Assembly (NCBI GenBank): GCA_001429255.1
Contig: LMJI01000002.1
Span: forward strand, 235,274 to 299,273
Reading direction: 5' to 3'
From: Cellulomonas sp. Root930
GTDB taxonomy: Bacteria; Actinomycetota; Actinomycetes; Actinomycetales; Cellulomonadaceae
DNA length: 64,000 nt
The position numbers and the translations under genes are program-made. Of the stretch, positions 24,222 through 33,649 are shown one piece after another; the stretch's first letter is position 1, and each line of letters begins with the position of its first letter. The notes under the pieces were generated by a model. The model saw nothing but the letters and a program-made list of their open reading frames with translations, did not search any database and had not been told where the DNA came from.

Positions 24222-25763
24222 TCAGCGGATGCCCTCCCAGAGCGCCCGTTCCCAGGCTCGTGGGTCGTCGACGACCTCCGATGTGGTGTCGAAGCGCATC
24301 GTGGCCCGGCGATGCTGGTCGTACGGGGGCCAGCCCGGGTCACCGGTTCTGGCGAAGGCGATCCAGGTGGCGTGCATCAGACGCGCGAGGTCCTGCGGCG
24401 GGTGGGCGCCGAGCATCGGGCCGAACAGCGGCGCGTCGGGAGTCGCTGTGTCGAAGACGAAGGGCACCTCGACGGCGTGGACCGCGCCGAGCCCGGGGGC
24501 GGGCCAGGCGAACTCGTACATGTAGGTGCGTCCGGTTGCGGGGGTACGCGTGCGGGCTTCGGCGAGGCGGAGGGCCGGCACCCGCATCCACCAGTCGGTC
24601 TGGACGTTCGCGAGCAGGTCGCCGGGCGAGGCCTGCGGATACCTGTCGCGGTAGGCGGCGAGCGCCGTCGGCGGATCGAGGCCGTAGGCCGCTAGCGCCT
24701 GGTAGCCGTGCCCGCGGACGGGGCCGGTCAGGATCTCGTCGGTGATCTGGCCGAGGGCGCCGCTGACCAGGAGCCAGAGCCTCCAGTCGTCGGTGTTCGT
24801 GCCCACGATGACGTCGACCTCGCCGCCCGAGCCGGCCGCGATCTGGTCGATCGGGACGCCAGGCACGATCTGGCCGTCGACGACGGGCTGCCACGGCATG
24901 GTGCTGGTGACGACCGCGTGGCCCCAGCGCTCCGGGTCCGGGTCGGTGAGCAGCTCGATCTTCAGCTGTGCCTGGGCCGCGAGCAAGCGCTCTACACCGA
25001 CGGAAGCGATCGCCTGGCGGGTCGGGGGCACGCCGAGGATGTCGGCCAGGTACCCGGCAATGCGTCGCGCGTGGTCGGCCGGGGTCACCTGGTGCGCCGC
25101 GCCGCTCTGCAGGATGGCCCGTCGGAACAGTCCCTTGGCGTGAGGCATCGCGAGCAGGATGCCGATGCTCATCGCGCCCGCGGACTCGCCGAAGACGGTG
25201 ACGTTGCCGGGGTCTCCGCCGAACGCGTCGATGTTCTCCTGCACCCACTCCAGCGCGGCGACCTGGTCGAGCAGGCCGACGTTCGCGATGCCGTCCCCGA
25301 GGGAGAGGAACCCCTCGGCGCCGGGGCGCCAGTTGATAACGACGCAGACGACGCCGTCGCGGGCGAAGTGCGCACCGTCGTAGGCCGAGGTCGAGCTGAG
25401 CTCGAACATGCCGCCCTGGATCCACACCATCACCGGCAGGCCGGTCGCCGTGGGATCAGGGGTCCACAGGTTGAGGTTCAGGCAGTCCTGCGACGGTGCG
25501 GCGCGCTCGACGGCGGCGAAGGCGCCAGAGACGTCGCGCCAGTCCTCACTCGGTCCGCCGGTGGCCGGCGGAGCGACCTGCGGGGGCTCCGGGCCCGGAG
25601 CCGTGGCGTCGCGCACGCCGCTCCAGGGCTCGGCGGACCGCGGGGGTCGAAGCCGGTTCGCACCGAAGGGCGGTGCGGCGTACGGGACTCCCAGGAACGC
25701 GTACACGCCATCGGCGACGCTGCAACGCAGGACGCCCTGAACGGTCTTGACCGTTGCACCCAT
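24222..25763 (-). CDS. Type B carboxylesterase / para-nitrobenzyl esterase-like hydrolase
   Basis: 513 residues of the alpha/beta-hydrolase carboxylesterase family. Signatures include AFLGVPYAAPPFGANRLRPP near the N-terminus, EDCLNLNLW-like text (SQDCLNLNLWTP) and the nucleophile elbow FGESAGAMS with Ser194. The acidic triad member is probably the Asp pair in VGTNTDDWRLW, and the His is in AVHAVEVPFVF. The oxyanion-hole motif normally HGGG reads IQGGMF, so the first position is Gln, not His. The start at ATG 25763 places the usual N-terminus (VQGVLRC). No signal peptide. The gene is divergent from the methyltransferase gene at 25839. It hydrolyses an ester of unknown identity. Confidence 0.88.
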   Translation of the reverse strand: MGATVKTVQGVLRCSVADGVYAFLGVPYAAPPFGANRLRPPRSAEPWSGVRDATAPGPEPPQVAPPATGGPSEDWRDVSGAFAAVERAAPSQDCLNLNLWTPDPTATGLPVMVWIQGGMFELSSTSAYDGAHFARDGVVCVVINWRPGAEGFLSLGDGIANVGLLDQVAALEWVQENIDAFGGDPGNVTVFGESAGAMSIGILLAMPHAKGLFRRAILQSGAAHQVTPADHARRIAGYLADILGVPPTRQAIASVGVERLLAAQAQLKIELLTDPDPERWGHAVVTSTMPWQPVVDGQIVPGVPIDQIAAGSGGEVDVIVGTNTDDWRLWLLVSGALGQITDEILTGPVRGHGYQALAAYGLDPPTALAAYRDRYPQASPGDLLANVQTDWWMRVPALRLAEARTRTPATGRTYMYEFAWPAPGLGAVHAVEVPFVFDTATPDAPLFGPMLGAHPPQDLARLMHATWIAFARTGDPGWPPYDQHRRATMRFDTTSEVVDDPRAWERALWEGIR

Positions 25764-25825
25764 GTCGACCAGGTTTCGTCGGCCCAGGCCCCGCCGGTAG
25801 GGGCGGAAGTCCCGGGGCAGCCCGT

Positions 25826-25831
25826 TAGCCT
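25826..25831 (+). promoter_or_regulatory. -10 box of a leaderless promoter (TAGCCT)
   Basis: TAGCCT fits the actinobacterial TANNNT consensus and ends exactly seven bases before GTG 25839. No ribosome-binding site precedes the start, so the transcript probably begins at the start codon. Confidence 0.6.
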
Positions 25832-25838
25832 CGGTGAC

Positions 25839-26993
25839 GTGGATGAGGCCGCGGCGAATGACGAGACCGACGTCCTCGCCAACCTCCGCCGCTACCCCGA
25901 CCTCGAGGCGCCGAACCTGCACGCCGTCGACGCGAGCGACCGGCTGATCCTCGACGAGGCCGCGCCCACGCTGTCGAGAGCGGGGGACGGCGTCGCGGTG
26001 ATCGGCGATCACCACGGCGCGTTGACGCTCGGTGCGATCTCACGGCACGGGCTCTCCGGGGTCCGCACGCATCAGGACCGCCTCCTCGGCGAGCGGGCGC
26101 TCCAGGCGAATGCCGAGCGGCTCGGGATCGGCGGATTCACGCAGCACGGGCTGACACCCGAGCTCGTCGACAGAGCGAGAGTCGTGCTGCTCCAGCTCCC
26201 ACGGTCGCTCGACGCGCTCGACGAGATCGCGGGCCTGATCGCCGCGCACGCGGACCCCGAGGTGGTCGTCGTGGCGGGCGGGCGGGTCAAGCACATGACG
26301 ACCGCGATGAACGACGTCCTCGGGCGCCACTTCACCAGCGTGCAGGCGCACCTGGCACGGCAGAAGTCGCGCGTCCTGGTGGCGTCAGAACCGCGACCGG
26401 CGAGCCAGCGGTGGCCGGAGTGCCAGGAGCACCCCGACCTCGGCATCACCGTGTGCGCCCACGGCGGCGCGTTCGCCGGGACGAAGATCGACATCGGCAC
26501 GCGCGCACTGCTGCGGCACCTCGACGCGATGCCGCCGGACATCGCCCGGGCCGTCGACCTCGGCTGCGGCACCGGGGTGCTCGCGGTCCTGCTGGCACGG
26601 GCGAACGAAGGGCTGACCGTCACCGCGACCGACGAGTCCGCCGCCGCGGTGGCCTCCGCCCGCGCGACGGTCGCGGCGAACGGTCTGGAGGGCCGAGTCG
26701 TCGTCGTGCGCGCGGACGGTGCGGAGACGGCTCCGGACGCGAGTGTCGACCTCGTCCTGCTCAATCCGCCGTTCCACGTGGGCGCGGCGGTCCACGACGG
26801 GGTGGCCCGGACGCTCTTCGCGGAAGCCGCGCGCGTGCTCACGGACGGCGGCGAGCTGTGGGCGGTGTGGAACTCGCACCTGCGCTATCGGCCGACGCTG
26901 GAGCGTGTGGTCGGGCCGACCCGGCAGGTCAGCCGCGACCCGAAGTTCACGGTCACGGTCTCCACTCGCGCGGCTCAGCTCCCGCCGATCTGA
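25839..26993 (+). CDS. RlmG/RsmC-type rRNA guanine-N2 methyltransferase
   Basis: 384 residues, matching E. coli RlmG in length (378). The N-terminal half is the degenerate methyltransferase-like domain of this family (GDGVAVIGDHHGALTLGAIS). The C-terminal half is the catalytic domain, with AVDLGCGTGVLAVLLAR (motif I) and LLNPPFHVG (motif IV, Asn309). NPPF-type motifs mark enzymes that methylate exocyclic amino groups of bases. Whether it modifies 23S (RlmG) or 16S rRNA (RsmC) cannot be settled by reading. The start GTG 25839 is leaderless, with TAGCCT seven bases upstream. Its end overlaps the convergent gene by 19 bases. Confidence 0.87.
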   Translation: MDEAAANDETDVLANLRRYPDLEAPNLHAVDASDRLILDEAAPTLSRAGDGVAVIGDHHGALTLGAISRHGLSGVRTHQDRLLGERALQANAERLGIGGFTQHGLTPELVDRARVVLLQLPRSLDALDEIAGLIAAHADPEVVVVAGGRVKHMTTAMNDVLGRHFTSVQAHLARQKSRVLVASEPRPASQRWPECQEHPDLGITVCAHGGAFAGTKIDIGTRALLRHLDAMPPDIARAVDLGCGTGVLAVLLARANEGLTVTATDESAAAVASARATVAANGLEGRVVVVRADGAETAPDASVDLVLLNPPFHVGAAVHDGVARTLFAEAARVLTDGGELWAVWNSHLRYRPTLERVVGPTRQVSRDPKFTVTVSTRAAQLPPI

Positions 26994-27430
26994 TCCTTCG
27001 AGTCGCCGACCGCATCGTCGATCAGCGTCGTCAGAACCTCCGCGACCAGGGAGTCCGCCATCGCCTCGATGCGGGGGAGCTGCGACTTCTGCACCTTCCG
27101 GGGCTGGTGCTGGAGGATCTGCAGCGCCCGGTCGACCTGGTCGGCCCGCTGCTTCCAGCCCGCCGCCTGGACCGAGGCGATGGACTCGGCATCCTGAGCC
27201 TCAGAGCCGAGGACTATCGAAGCCTGCTCCCGCACCGACACCATCGCCCGCGCGATCTTGGCCTCCGGCGTTCGGGCCCGCTGGACGTCGGCGAACTTCT
27301 TGCCCAGGTTCTCGAGGCGCTTCTGGATCTCGGGGTTGTTGGCGACGATCACGCTGACCTGTGCCGCGACCTTCTTGGCCAGGGGCCACGCGACCGCCAG
27401 TGCGACACCGGTGGATCTCTTCTTCGCCAT
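26975..27430 (-). CDS. Conserved hypothetical helical protein
   Basis: 151 residues from ATG 27430. It begins with a basic, mildly hydrophobic segment (MAKKRSTGVALAVAWPLAKK) and continues as charged helices (NPEIQKRLENLGKKFADVQR; WKQRADQVDRALQILQHQPR), which suggests a coiled-coil or helical bundle. The C-terminus overlaps the 3' end of the RlmG-like gene by 19 bases on the other strand. The start faces the MoxR gene, 66 bp away, so the two share a compact divergent promoter region. No enzyme motif. Proteins of this type are common in actinobacteria without assigned function. Confidence 0.75.
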   Translation of the reverse strand: MAKKRSTGVALAVAWPLAKKVAAQVSVIVANNPEIQKRLENLGKKFADVQRARTPEAKIARAMVSVREQASIVLGSEAQDAESIASVQAAGWKQRADQVDRALQILQHQPRKVQKSQLPRIEAMADSLVAEVLTTLIDDAVGDSKDQIGGS

Positions 27431-27483
27431 TTCACCGACCCTGCCCCGGCGACCCTCCATCGGCAACTGGTCGGAACCGGACG

Positions 27484-27489
27484 TACGCT
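27484..27489 (+). promoter_or_regulatory. -10 box of a leaderless promoter (TACGCT)
   Basis: TACGCT ends seven bases before ATG 27497 and no ribosome-binding site is present, the same spacing as at 25826 and 39982. Confidence 0.6.
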
Positions 27490-27496
27490 CGGCCGA

Positions 27497-28882
27497 ATGA
27501 TGCGTCCCACAGCCGCAACTGTCGGCGAGCTCCGCGCTTCCGGGCATGTCCACACGTCGGTGCGAGAGGAAGTCCGTACCAACCTCCTCGCCGCCTTGAA
27601 GGACGGTCGCGACCCCTGGCCGGGCATCCACGGGTTCGACGACACCGTCATCCCGCAGCTCGAGCGCGCCCTCATCGCCGGCCACGACATCGTCCTGCTC
27701 GGCGAGCGCGGCCAGGGCAAGACGCGACTCCTGCGCACTCTCCACGGCCTGCTCGACGAGTGGTCGCCGGTGATCGAGGGGTCGGAGATCGGCGAGCATC
27801 CCTACGAGCCGATCACGGCAGCGAGCAAGAGGCGCGCAGCCGAGCAGGGCGACAGCCTCCCCGTCACCTGGCGCCACCGCGACGAGCGGTACGTCGAGAA
27901 GCTCGCGACGCCGGACACGAGCGTCGCGGACCTCATCGGCGACGTGGATCCCATGAAGGTGGCCGAAGGGCGCGCGCTCGGTGACCCGGAGACGATCCAC
28001 TTCGGCCTCGTCCCGCGCGGCCACCGGGGCATCGTCGCCATCAACGAGCTGCCCGACCTCGCCGAGCGCATCCAGGTCGCGATGCTCAACGTGATGGAGG
28101 AGCGCGACATCCAGATCCGTGGCTACGTCCTGCGCCTGCCGCTCGACGTGCTGGTCGTGGCCACCGCGAACCCGGAGGACTACACCAACCGCGGGCGGAT
28201 CATCACGCCGCTGAAGGACCGGTTCGGGGCGGAGATCCGGACGCACTACCCGACCGAGCTCGACGACGAGGTCGCGGTCATCCGCCAGGAGGCCCTCCTC
28301 CACGCGGACGTCCCGGATCACCTCGTCGAGATCCTGGCCCGCTTCACCAAGGCGCTGCGGGCGTCGAGCTCGGTCGACCAGCGCAGCGGGGTGAGCGCCC
28401 GGTTCGCCATCGCCGGCGCGGAGACCGTCGCCGCCTCGGCCCTGCACCGGGCCGCGCGGCAGGGCGAGGACCACGCGGTCGCCCGGCCCGTGGACCTGGA
28501 GACCGCGGTCGACGTGCTCGCCGGGAAGATCGAGTTCGAGTCGGGGGAGGAGGGGCGCGAGGACGAGATCCTCGACCACCTGCTCCGCACCGCCACGGCG
28601 GAGACCGTCCGCGCGCATCTCCGCGGCATCGACTTCAGTCTCCTGGTCGACGCGATCCAGGGCGGCGCCATGGTGACCACCGGCGAGCAGGTCACCGCGC
28701 GCGACGTGCTGGCTGGCCTCCCGCCGCTCGGCGAGTCCGAGCTGTACGACGACATCGCGAACCGACTCGGCGCCACGAACGACGGCGAGCGAGCCGCCGC
28801 GATCGAGCTCGCGCTGGAGGGCCTGTACCTGTCCCGCCGGATCAGCAAGGAGTCCGGAGGCGGCGAGACGATCTATGGCTAG
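27497..28882 (+). CDS. MoxR-type AAA+ ATPase
   Basis: 461 residues. Walker A is GERGQGKT at 69-76 and the Walker B region is GIVAINELPDL. An ATANPEDYTNRGRIITPLKD sensor/arginine-finger region follows, as in magnesium-chelatase and MoxR families. The helical lid contains RFAIAGAETVAASALHRAAR. MoxR ATPases work with VWA-domain proteins to remodel or insert cofactors into target complexes. The next gene encodes such a VWA protein and overlaps this one by eight bases, so they form one unit. Start ATG 27497 is leaderless; ATG 27500 is the alternative. The client of this pair is not evident from the neighbours. Confidence 0.9.
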   Translation: MMRPTAATVGELRASGHVHTSVREEVRTNLLAALKDGRDPWPGIHGFDDTVIPQLERALIAGHDIVLLGERGQGKTRLLRTLHGLLDEWSPVIEGSEIGEHPYEPITAASKRRAAEQGDSLPVTWRHRDERYVEKLATPDTSVADLIGDVDPMKVAEGRALGDPETIHFGLVPRGHRGIVAINELPDLAERIQVAMLNVMEERDIQIRGYVLRLPLDVLVVATANPEDYTNRGRIITPLKDRFGAEIRTHYPTELDDEVAVIRQEALLHADVPDHLVEILARFTKALRASSSVDQRSGVSARFAIAGAETVAASALHRAARQGEDHAVARPVDLETAVDVLAGKIEFESGEEGREDEILDHLLRTATAETVRAHLRGIDFSLLVDAIQGGAMVTTGEQVTARDVLAGLPPLGESELYDDIANRLGATNDGERAAAIELALEGLYLSRRISKESGGGETIYG

Positions 28883-30857
28883 ACCCAACCGCCGCCTGGC
28901 CCGGTATACCCCGTACGTGGACGGGCCGGACCCGCTCGCGCCGCCGGTCGACCTGGCCGAGGCTCTGGACGCGATCGGCCAGGACGTCATGGCCGGCTAC
29001 TCGCCCGAGCGCGCGATGCGCGAGTTCCTCCGGCGCGGCGGCCGGGACCAGGCGGGCCTGGACGAGCTCGCGCGGCGGGTCGCCGAGAGGCGCAGGGAGC
29101 TGACGCGCGAGAACAACCTCGACGGCACGCTGCAGCAGGTCAAGGAACTGCTCGACCGGGCGGTCCTCGCCGAGCGCAAGCAGCTGGCGCGCGACGTCGA
29201 CATGGACGAGGGCGACCGTGCACTGCGGCAGATGCAGCTCGACAACCTCCCGTCCTCGCCGGCCGCTGCGGTCGACGAGCTCAACGGGTACGACTGGCGC
29301 AGCCGCGAGGCACGCGAGGAGTTCGACAAGATCAAGGACCTGCTGGGCCGGGAGGTCCTCGACCAGCGCTTCGCCGGCATGAAGCAGGCGCTGGAGAACG
29401 CGACCGACGCCGACCGGGCCGCCCTGAACGAGATGCTCGCGGACCTCAACGGGCTCCTGCACAGCCGCACGAACGGTGCAGACACCCAGGAGCAGTTCGA
29501 CGACTTCATGGCGAAGCACGGTGAGTACTTCCCGGAGAACCCGCAGAACCTCGACGAGCTCCTCGACGCCCTGGCGCAGCGGGCCGCCGCCGCGCAGCGG
29601 ATGCGGAACTCGATGACCCAGGAGCAGCGAGACGAGCTCGACGCGCTCGCGCAGCAGGCGTTCGGCTCGTCGGACCTCATGGACGCGCTGGGCCAGCTCG
29701 ACGACAACCTCAGAGCCCTGCGACCGGGCGAGGACTGGGGCAGCTCGGAGCGGCTGGACGGCGAGAACGGGCTCGGCCTGGGCGACGGGACCGGCGTGTT
29801 CCAGGACCTCGCCGACCTCGACGCGCTCGCGGAGCAGCTCGCGCAGTCCTACCAGGGCTCGCAGCTGGACGACCTCGACCTCGAGAAGCTCGCACGCCAG
29901 CTCGGGTCGGACGCGGTCGTCGACGCCCGCACCCTGCAGCGGCTGGAGAAGGCGCTGAACGAGGGCACGATGCGGCGCGGTGCGGACGGGCAGCTCGCGT
30001 TGACGCCGAAGGCCATGCGCCAGCTGGGCAAGGCGGTCCTCAAGACCGTCGCCGACACGATGTCCGGCCGCACCGGCGGCCATGAGGTCCACCGCTCCGG
30101 CGCCGCCGGCGAGCCGTCGGGATCGACGCGGCAGTGGACGTTCGGTGACACCGAGCCGTGGGACGTGAGCCGGACGATCACCAACGCGCTGGCTCGCGGG
30201 TCGCGCACGATCCAGGTCGACGACGTCGAGATCCAGGAGACCGAGGCGCGCACGCAGGCGTGCGTGGCGCTGCTCGTCGACACCTCGTTCTCGATGGCGA
30301 TGGAGGGGCGGTGGGTGCCGATGAAGCGCACCGCGCTGGCGCTCCACACCCTGGTCACGAGCCGGTTCCGCGGCGACCAGCTGCAGCTGATCGGCTTCGG
30401 GCGCAGCGCGTCGGTCATGCAGATCGAGGAGCTCGTCGGGCTCGACGAGAAGTGGGAGAAGGGCACCAACCTGCACCACGCCCTGCTGCTCGCCAACCGG
30501 CACTTCCGCAAGCACCCGAACGCTCAGCCCGTGCTCCTCATCGTCACCGACGGCGAGCCCACGTCCCACTTGGAGTCCAGCGGCGAGGTCTTCTTCGACT
30601 ACCCGCCGAACCCGATCACGATCGCCCTCGCGGTGCGCGAGCTCGACGGCTCGGTGCGCCTGGGCGCGCGCACGACGTTCTTCCGCCTCGGCGACGACCC
30701 GGGTCTGGCGCGGTTCGTCGACGCCATGGCCAAGCGGGCCGGCGGCACCGTCGTCGCGCCCGAGACGGACGACCTGGGCGCGGCGGTCATCGACTCGTAC
30801 CTGAGCTCGCGGCGCAACGGTGCCTTCGGGGGCTGGGGTCGCGACGAGGAGTGGTGA
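28875..30857 (+). CDS. VWA domain protein paired with MoxR
   Basis: 660 residues. The first 400 or so residues are charged and helical (QVKELLDRAVLAERKQLARD; DELDALAQQAFGSSDLMDAL), probably coiled-coil-like. The C-terminal 200 residues are a von Willebrand factor A domain with a MIDAS motif DTSFSMAM starting at Asp469, TNLHHALLLANRHFRKH and LIVTDGEPTS, so metal-dependent binding is likely. The start overlaps the MoxR stop by eight bases. The pair resembles the CoxD/CoxE-like MoxR/VWA chaperones. No membrane helix or signal, so it acts in the cytosol. Confidence 0.88.
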   Translation: MARPNRRLARYTPYVDGPDPLAPPVDLAEALDAIGQDVMAGYSPERAMREFLRRGGRDQAGLDELARRVAERRRELTRENNLDGTLQQVKELLDRAVLAERKQLARDVDMDEGDRALRQMQLDNLPSSPAAAVDELNGYDWRSREAREEFDKIKDLLGREVLDQRFAGMKQALENATDADRAALNEMLADLNGLLHSRTNGADTQEQFDDFMAKHGEYFPENPQNLDELLDALAQRAAAAQRMRNSMTQEQRDELDALAQQAFGSSDLMDALGQLDDNLRALRPGEDWGSSERLDGENGLGLGDGTGVFQDLADLDALAEQLAQSYQGSQLDDLDLEKLARQLGSDAVVDARTLQRLEKALNEGTMRRGADGQLALTPKAMRQLGKAVLKTVADTMSGRTGGHEVHRSGAAGEPSGSTRQWTFGDTEPWDVSRTITNALARGSRTIQVDDVEIQETEARTQACVALLVDTSFSMAMEGRWVPMKRTALALHTLVTSRFRGDQLQLIGFGRSASVMQIEELVGLDEKWEKGTNLHHALLLANRHFRKHPNAQPVLLIVTDGEPTSHLESSGEVFFDYPPNPITIALAVRELDGSVRLGARTTFFRLGDDPGLARFVDAMAKRAGGTVVAPETDDLGAAVIDSYLSSRRNGAFGGWGRDEEW

Positions 30858-30897
30858 CGGCCGATATCGTTATCGAACCGCCCTGGAGGAGATGACG

Positions 30898-31794
30898 ATG
30901 ACGTCCGACCAGCTCACGTTCGACAACCCCGTCGAGCGCCACTCCCACATCAAGCCGCACGCCTCGTGGCAGCCGCTGCCGGGCCTCGACGCGGAGCTCG
31001 ACCCGAAGGCCGACCACGGCGAGACCAGCTACCGCGGCACCGGTCGCCTGCCCGGCCGCAAGGCGCTCATCACGGGCGGCGACTCGGGGATCGGCGCAGC
31101 CGTGGCCATCGCGTTCGCGCGCGAGGGTGCGGACGTCGCGCTCAGCTACCTCCCCGAGGAGCAGGTGGACGCGGAGGCCATCGCAGAGCACGTGCGCGCG
31201 GCGGGTCGGAAAGTGGTCCTGCTTCCCGGTGACATCCGGGACCGCGAGTTCTGCCGGTCACTGGTCGCCGACGCCGTCGAGGGTCTCGGTGGGCTGGACA
31301 TCCTGGTGAACAACGCGGCGCACCAGGTGTACCACCAGAGCTTCGACGAGCTGGACGAGGCCGACCTCGACCGCACGATCCAGACGAACCTGTACGCGAT
31401 GTTCTGGATCACCCGGGATGCCCTCCCGCACCTGGGCCCGGGGTCGACGATCATCAACAGCACGTCGGTCCAGGGGTACAACCCCTCGCCGATGATCATC
31501 AACTACGCGTCCACCAAGTTCGGGATCATCGGCTTCACCAAGGCGCTCGCCGCCGACCTGGCGCCCCGCGGCATCCGCGTGAACGCCGTCGCACCCGGGC
31601 CCGTCTGGACGCCCCTGCAGGTCTCCGACGGGCAGCCCACCGAGAAGCTCAACGGCTTCGGGGAGTCGTCCTGGTTGGGCCGGACGAGCCAGCCGGTCGA
31701 GCAGGCACCGGCCTACGTGTTCCTCGCGTCGCCGGAGTCCAGCTTCGTGGTCGGCGAGGTCATCAACGTCAACGGCGGGGCGAACGTCCCCTGA
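30898..31794 (+). CDS. Short-chain dehydrogenase/reductase (glucose dehydrogenase/YdaD-like)
   Basis: 298 residues of the extended-N-terminus SDR group, which carries about 50 residues (LPGLDAELDPKADHGETSYR) before the Rossmann fold. The cofactor motif is TGGDSGIG, then NNAAH, catalytic Ser in NSTSVQ, and Tyr203/Lys207 in YASTK. The ending VVGEVINVNGG is typical. Proteins of this group include bacterial general-stress oxidoreductases. ATG 30898 is chosen because GGAGGA ends seven bases before it; ATG 30892 lies too close. A TATCGT box lies about 30 bp upstream. The stop abuts the stop of the convergent ABC permease gene with no gap. Confidence 0.9.
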   Translation: MTSDQLTFDNPVERHSHIKPHASWQPLPGLDAELDPKADHGETSYRGTGRLPGRKALITGGDSGIGAAVAIAFAREGADVALSYLPEEQVDAEAIAEHVRAAGRKVVLLPGDIRDREFCRSLVADAVEGLGGLDILVNNAAHQVYHQSFDELDEADLDRTIQTNLYAMFWITRDALPHLGPGSTIINSTSVQGYNPSPMIINYASTKFGIIGFTKALAADLAPRGIRVNAVAPGPVWTPLQVSDGQPTEKLNGFGESSWLGRTSQPVEQAPAYVFLASPESSFVVGEVINVNGGANVP

Positions 31795-32694
31795 TTACTT
31801 GATCGCCCCCTGGGTCACTCCGGACATCACCCAGCGCTGGGTGAACAGGTACACGATGATCGCCGGCGTCATGGCCATGAGGTACGAGGCGAACGCGACG
31901 TTGTAGTTGCTGCTGAACTGGGTCTGGAAGATGTTCTGCAGCACTGGGAGCGTCTGCAGCGTGGAGTCGGCGGTGATGAGCGACGGCATCATGAAGTCGT
32001 TCCAGGAGGCGAGGAACGCGAAGATCGCGACGGTCGCGCTCATGGGCGCCATCATCGGGAACACGATGCGCCGGAACACCACCCAGGTGGTGGCGCCGTC
32101 GAGCCGGGCGCTCTCCTCGAGCTCCTCGGGAAGGCCCCGGATGAAGGCCGTGAACAGCAGCACGCTGAACGACAGCTGGAACATCACGTGCAGGAGCGCC
32201 ACGCCGACGGGGTTGGCGAGGCCGACCATCCCCGTGAGCTTGACCTGGGACAGGGCCAGCACGGGGAACGGCAGGAACATCGCCGCCAGCAGGTAGAAGA
32301 ACGACCAGCGGAAGAACTTGTGGTCCCAGTTGCGTGCGATGGCGTACGCCGCGAACGCCGCGAGGAGGACGGTGCCGACGACGGTCACCGCGGTGACGAA
32401 CACGGAGATGGCGAACGCGCGGGGGAAGTCGGTGAGCTCCCACGCCTGGACGAACCCGTCGACGCTGATCGGGTTCGGCAGGGAGAAGACCTGCCCGTCG
32501 ACGGACTGCTCGGTGGTCTTGAAGGCCATCGTGACCGTCGCGTAGAGCGGCACGATGACGGCCAGCGTGCACAGGACGAGGACGAGGGTGGTGCCCCAGC
32601 TCGGGCGGTCCTCGCCTCCCGTGCCGAGGAAGCGCCGGCGGGGACGGACCGGTACCTGGGCGGGGGTCGTGGTGGCCAGGGTCTGGGCAGTCAT
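31795..32694 (-). CDS. Sugar ABC transporter permease (MalG-type, CUT1)
   Basis: 299 residues with six predicted transmembrane helices. The cytoplasmic EAA loop is EELEESARLDGATTWVVFRR, which contacts the ATPase. The N-terminal cytoplasmic tail is followed by WGTTLVLVLCTLAVIVPLYA. It is the second permease of the operon; its start overlaps the stop of the first as TGATG. The importer genes are ordered glucosidase, binding protein, permease, permease. No ATPase gene is present, as in many actinobacteria where a shared MsiK-type ATPase serves several CUT1 importers (established for Streptomyces, inferred here). Confidence 0.93.
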   Translation of the reverse strand: MTAQTLATTTPAQVPVRPRRRFLGTGGEDRPSWGTTLVLVLCTLAVIVPLYATVTMAFKTTEQSVDGQVFSLPNPISVDGFVQAWELTDFPRAFAISVFVTAVTVVGTVLLAAFAAYAIARNWDHKFFRWSFFYLLAAMFLPFPVLALSQVKLTGMVGLANPVGVALLHVMFQLSFSVLLFTAFIRGLPEELEESARLDGATTWVVFRRIVFPMMAPMSATVAIFAFLASWNDFMMPSLITADSTLQTLPVLQNIFQTQFSSNYNVAFASYLMAMTPAIIVYLFTQRWVMSGVTQGAIK

Positions 32695-33620
32695 CAGAAC
32701 GCGCTCCTTCCGCGGTTGAGGCGTAGCTGGATCACGGCGAGGACCACGGCGATGAGGAAGAAGATCGTCGCGTTGGCCATCTGGTAGGCGTAGTCGCCGC
32801 CGGTGAAGCCGGAGAAGATCGTCATGGCGACGCTGCGGGTCGCTGTGCCGGGACCGCCGTTGGTCAGGCCGACGATGATGTCGTAGGCGTTCAGGAAGTT
32901 CTTGAAGCCGATGACCAGGTTGATGACGACGTACCCCGCGACGAGCGGCAGGGTGATGGAGACGAGGCGTCGCATCGGGGACGCGCCGTCCATCGACGCC
33001 GCCTCGTAGACCTCCGCCGGGATCGACAGGATCCCCGCGATGTAGATGAGCAGCGCGCTGGGGATCGCCTGCCACGCCGTGACGATGACGATCGTCACCC
33101 AGGCGAGGTCGGGGTTGGCCAGCAGGCTCTGCTCGAGGGCCGTGATGCCCACCGCCTCCCCGAGCTGCGGCAGCGAGTTGGAGAAGAGGAAGTTGAAGAC
33201 GTAGGCGATGACGATGCCCGAGATGACCATGGGCAGCACGAACGCCGCGCGCAGCGCGACCTTCCCCCGGATCTTGGCGGTCAGGCCGACGGCCAGCAGG
33301 AACGCGAGGAGGTTCACCAGCAGCACCGTGACCAGGGCGAACCCGATCGTGAACAGGTACGAGCTGCGGATCGCCGGGTCCGAGAACAACGCCACGTAGT
33401 TGGTCAGGCCGATGACCTGGAACTCCCCGAAGCCCACCGAGTCGGTGAAGCTGAAGGTGATGCCCATGATCGCCGGCAGGGTGATGCAGAGCGTGAAGAG
33501 GACGAGCGTGGGCAGCAGGAACAGGTAGAACGTCCGGTTCACCCGGGGGCGGCTCGCCTTCATCGGCGTCGGAGCCGCGACGTCGCGGCTCCTCGGCCGG
33601 GTGGCAGCTGCTGTGGCCAT
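32694..33620 (-). CDS. Sugar ABC transporter permease (MalF-type, CUT1)
   Basis: 308 residues. The N-terminal tail of about 30 residues precedes FYLFLLPTLVLFTLCITLPA. The EAA loop reads EVYEAASMDGASPMRRLVSI. LTNGGPGTATRSVAMTIF near the end is a signature of MalF-type permeases. ATG 33620 has GGAGA about seven bases upstream. It lies 29 bases after the binding-protein gene and overlaps the second permease gene by one base. Together they form the membrane channel for a saccharide, probably an alpha-glucoside given the GH13 enzyme in the same operon. Confidence 0.93.
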   Translation of the reverse strand: MATAAATRPRSRDVAAPTPMKASRPRVNRTFYLFLLPTLVLFTLCITLPAIMGITFSFTDSVGFGEFQVIGLTNYVALFSDPAIRSSYLFTIGFALVTVLLVNLLAFLLAVGLTAKIRGKVALRAAFVLPMVISGIVIAYVFNFLFSNSLPQLGEAVGITALEQSLLANPDLAWVTIVIVTAWQAIPSALLIYIAGILSIPAEVYEAASMDGASPMRRLVSITLPLVAGYVVINLVIGFKNFLNAYDIIVGLTNGGPGTATRSVAMTIFSGFTGGDYAYQMANATIFFLIAVVLAVIQLRLNRGRSAF

Positions 33621-33649
33621 GAGATGTCTCCGTTCGAAGGTCGAGGTCG

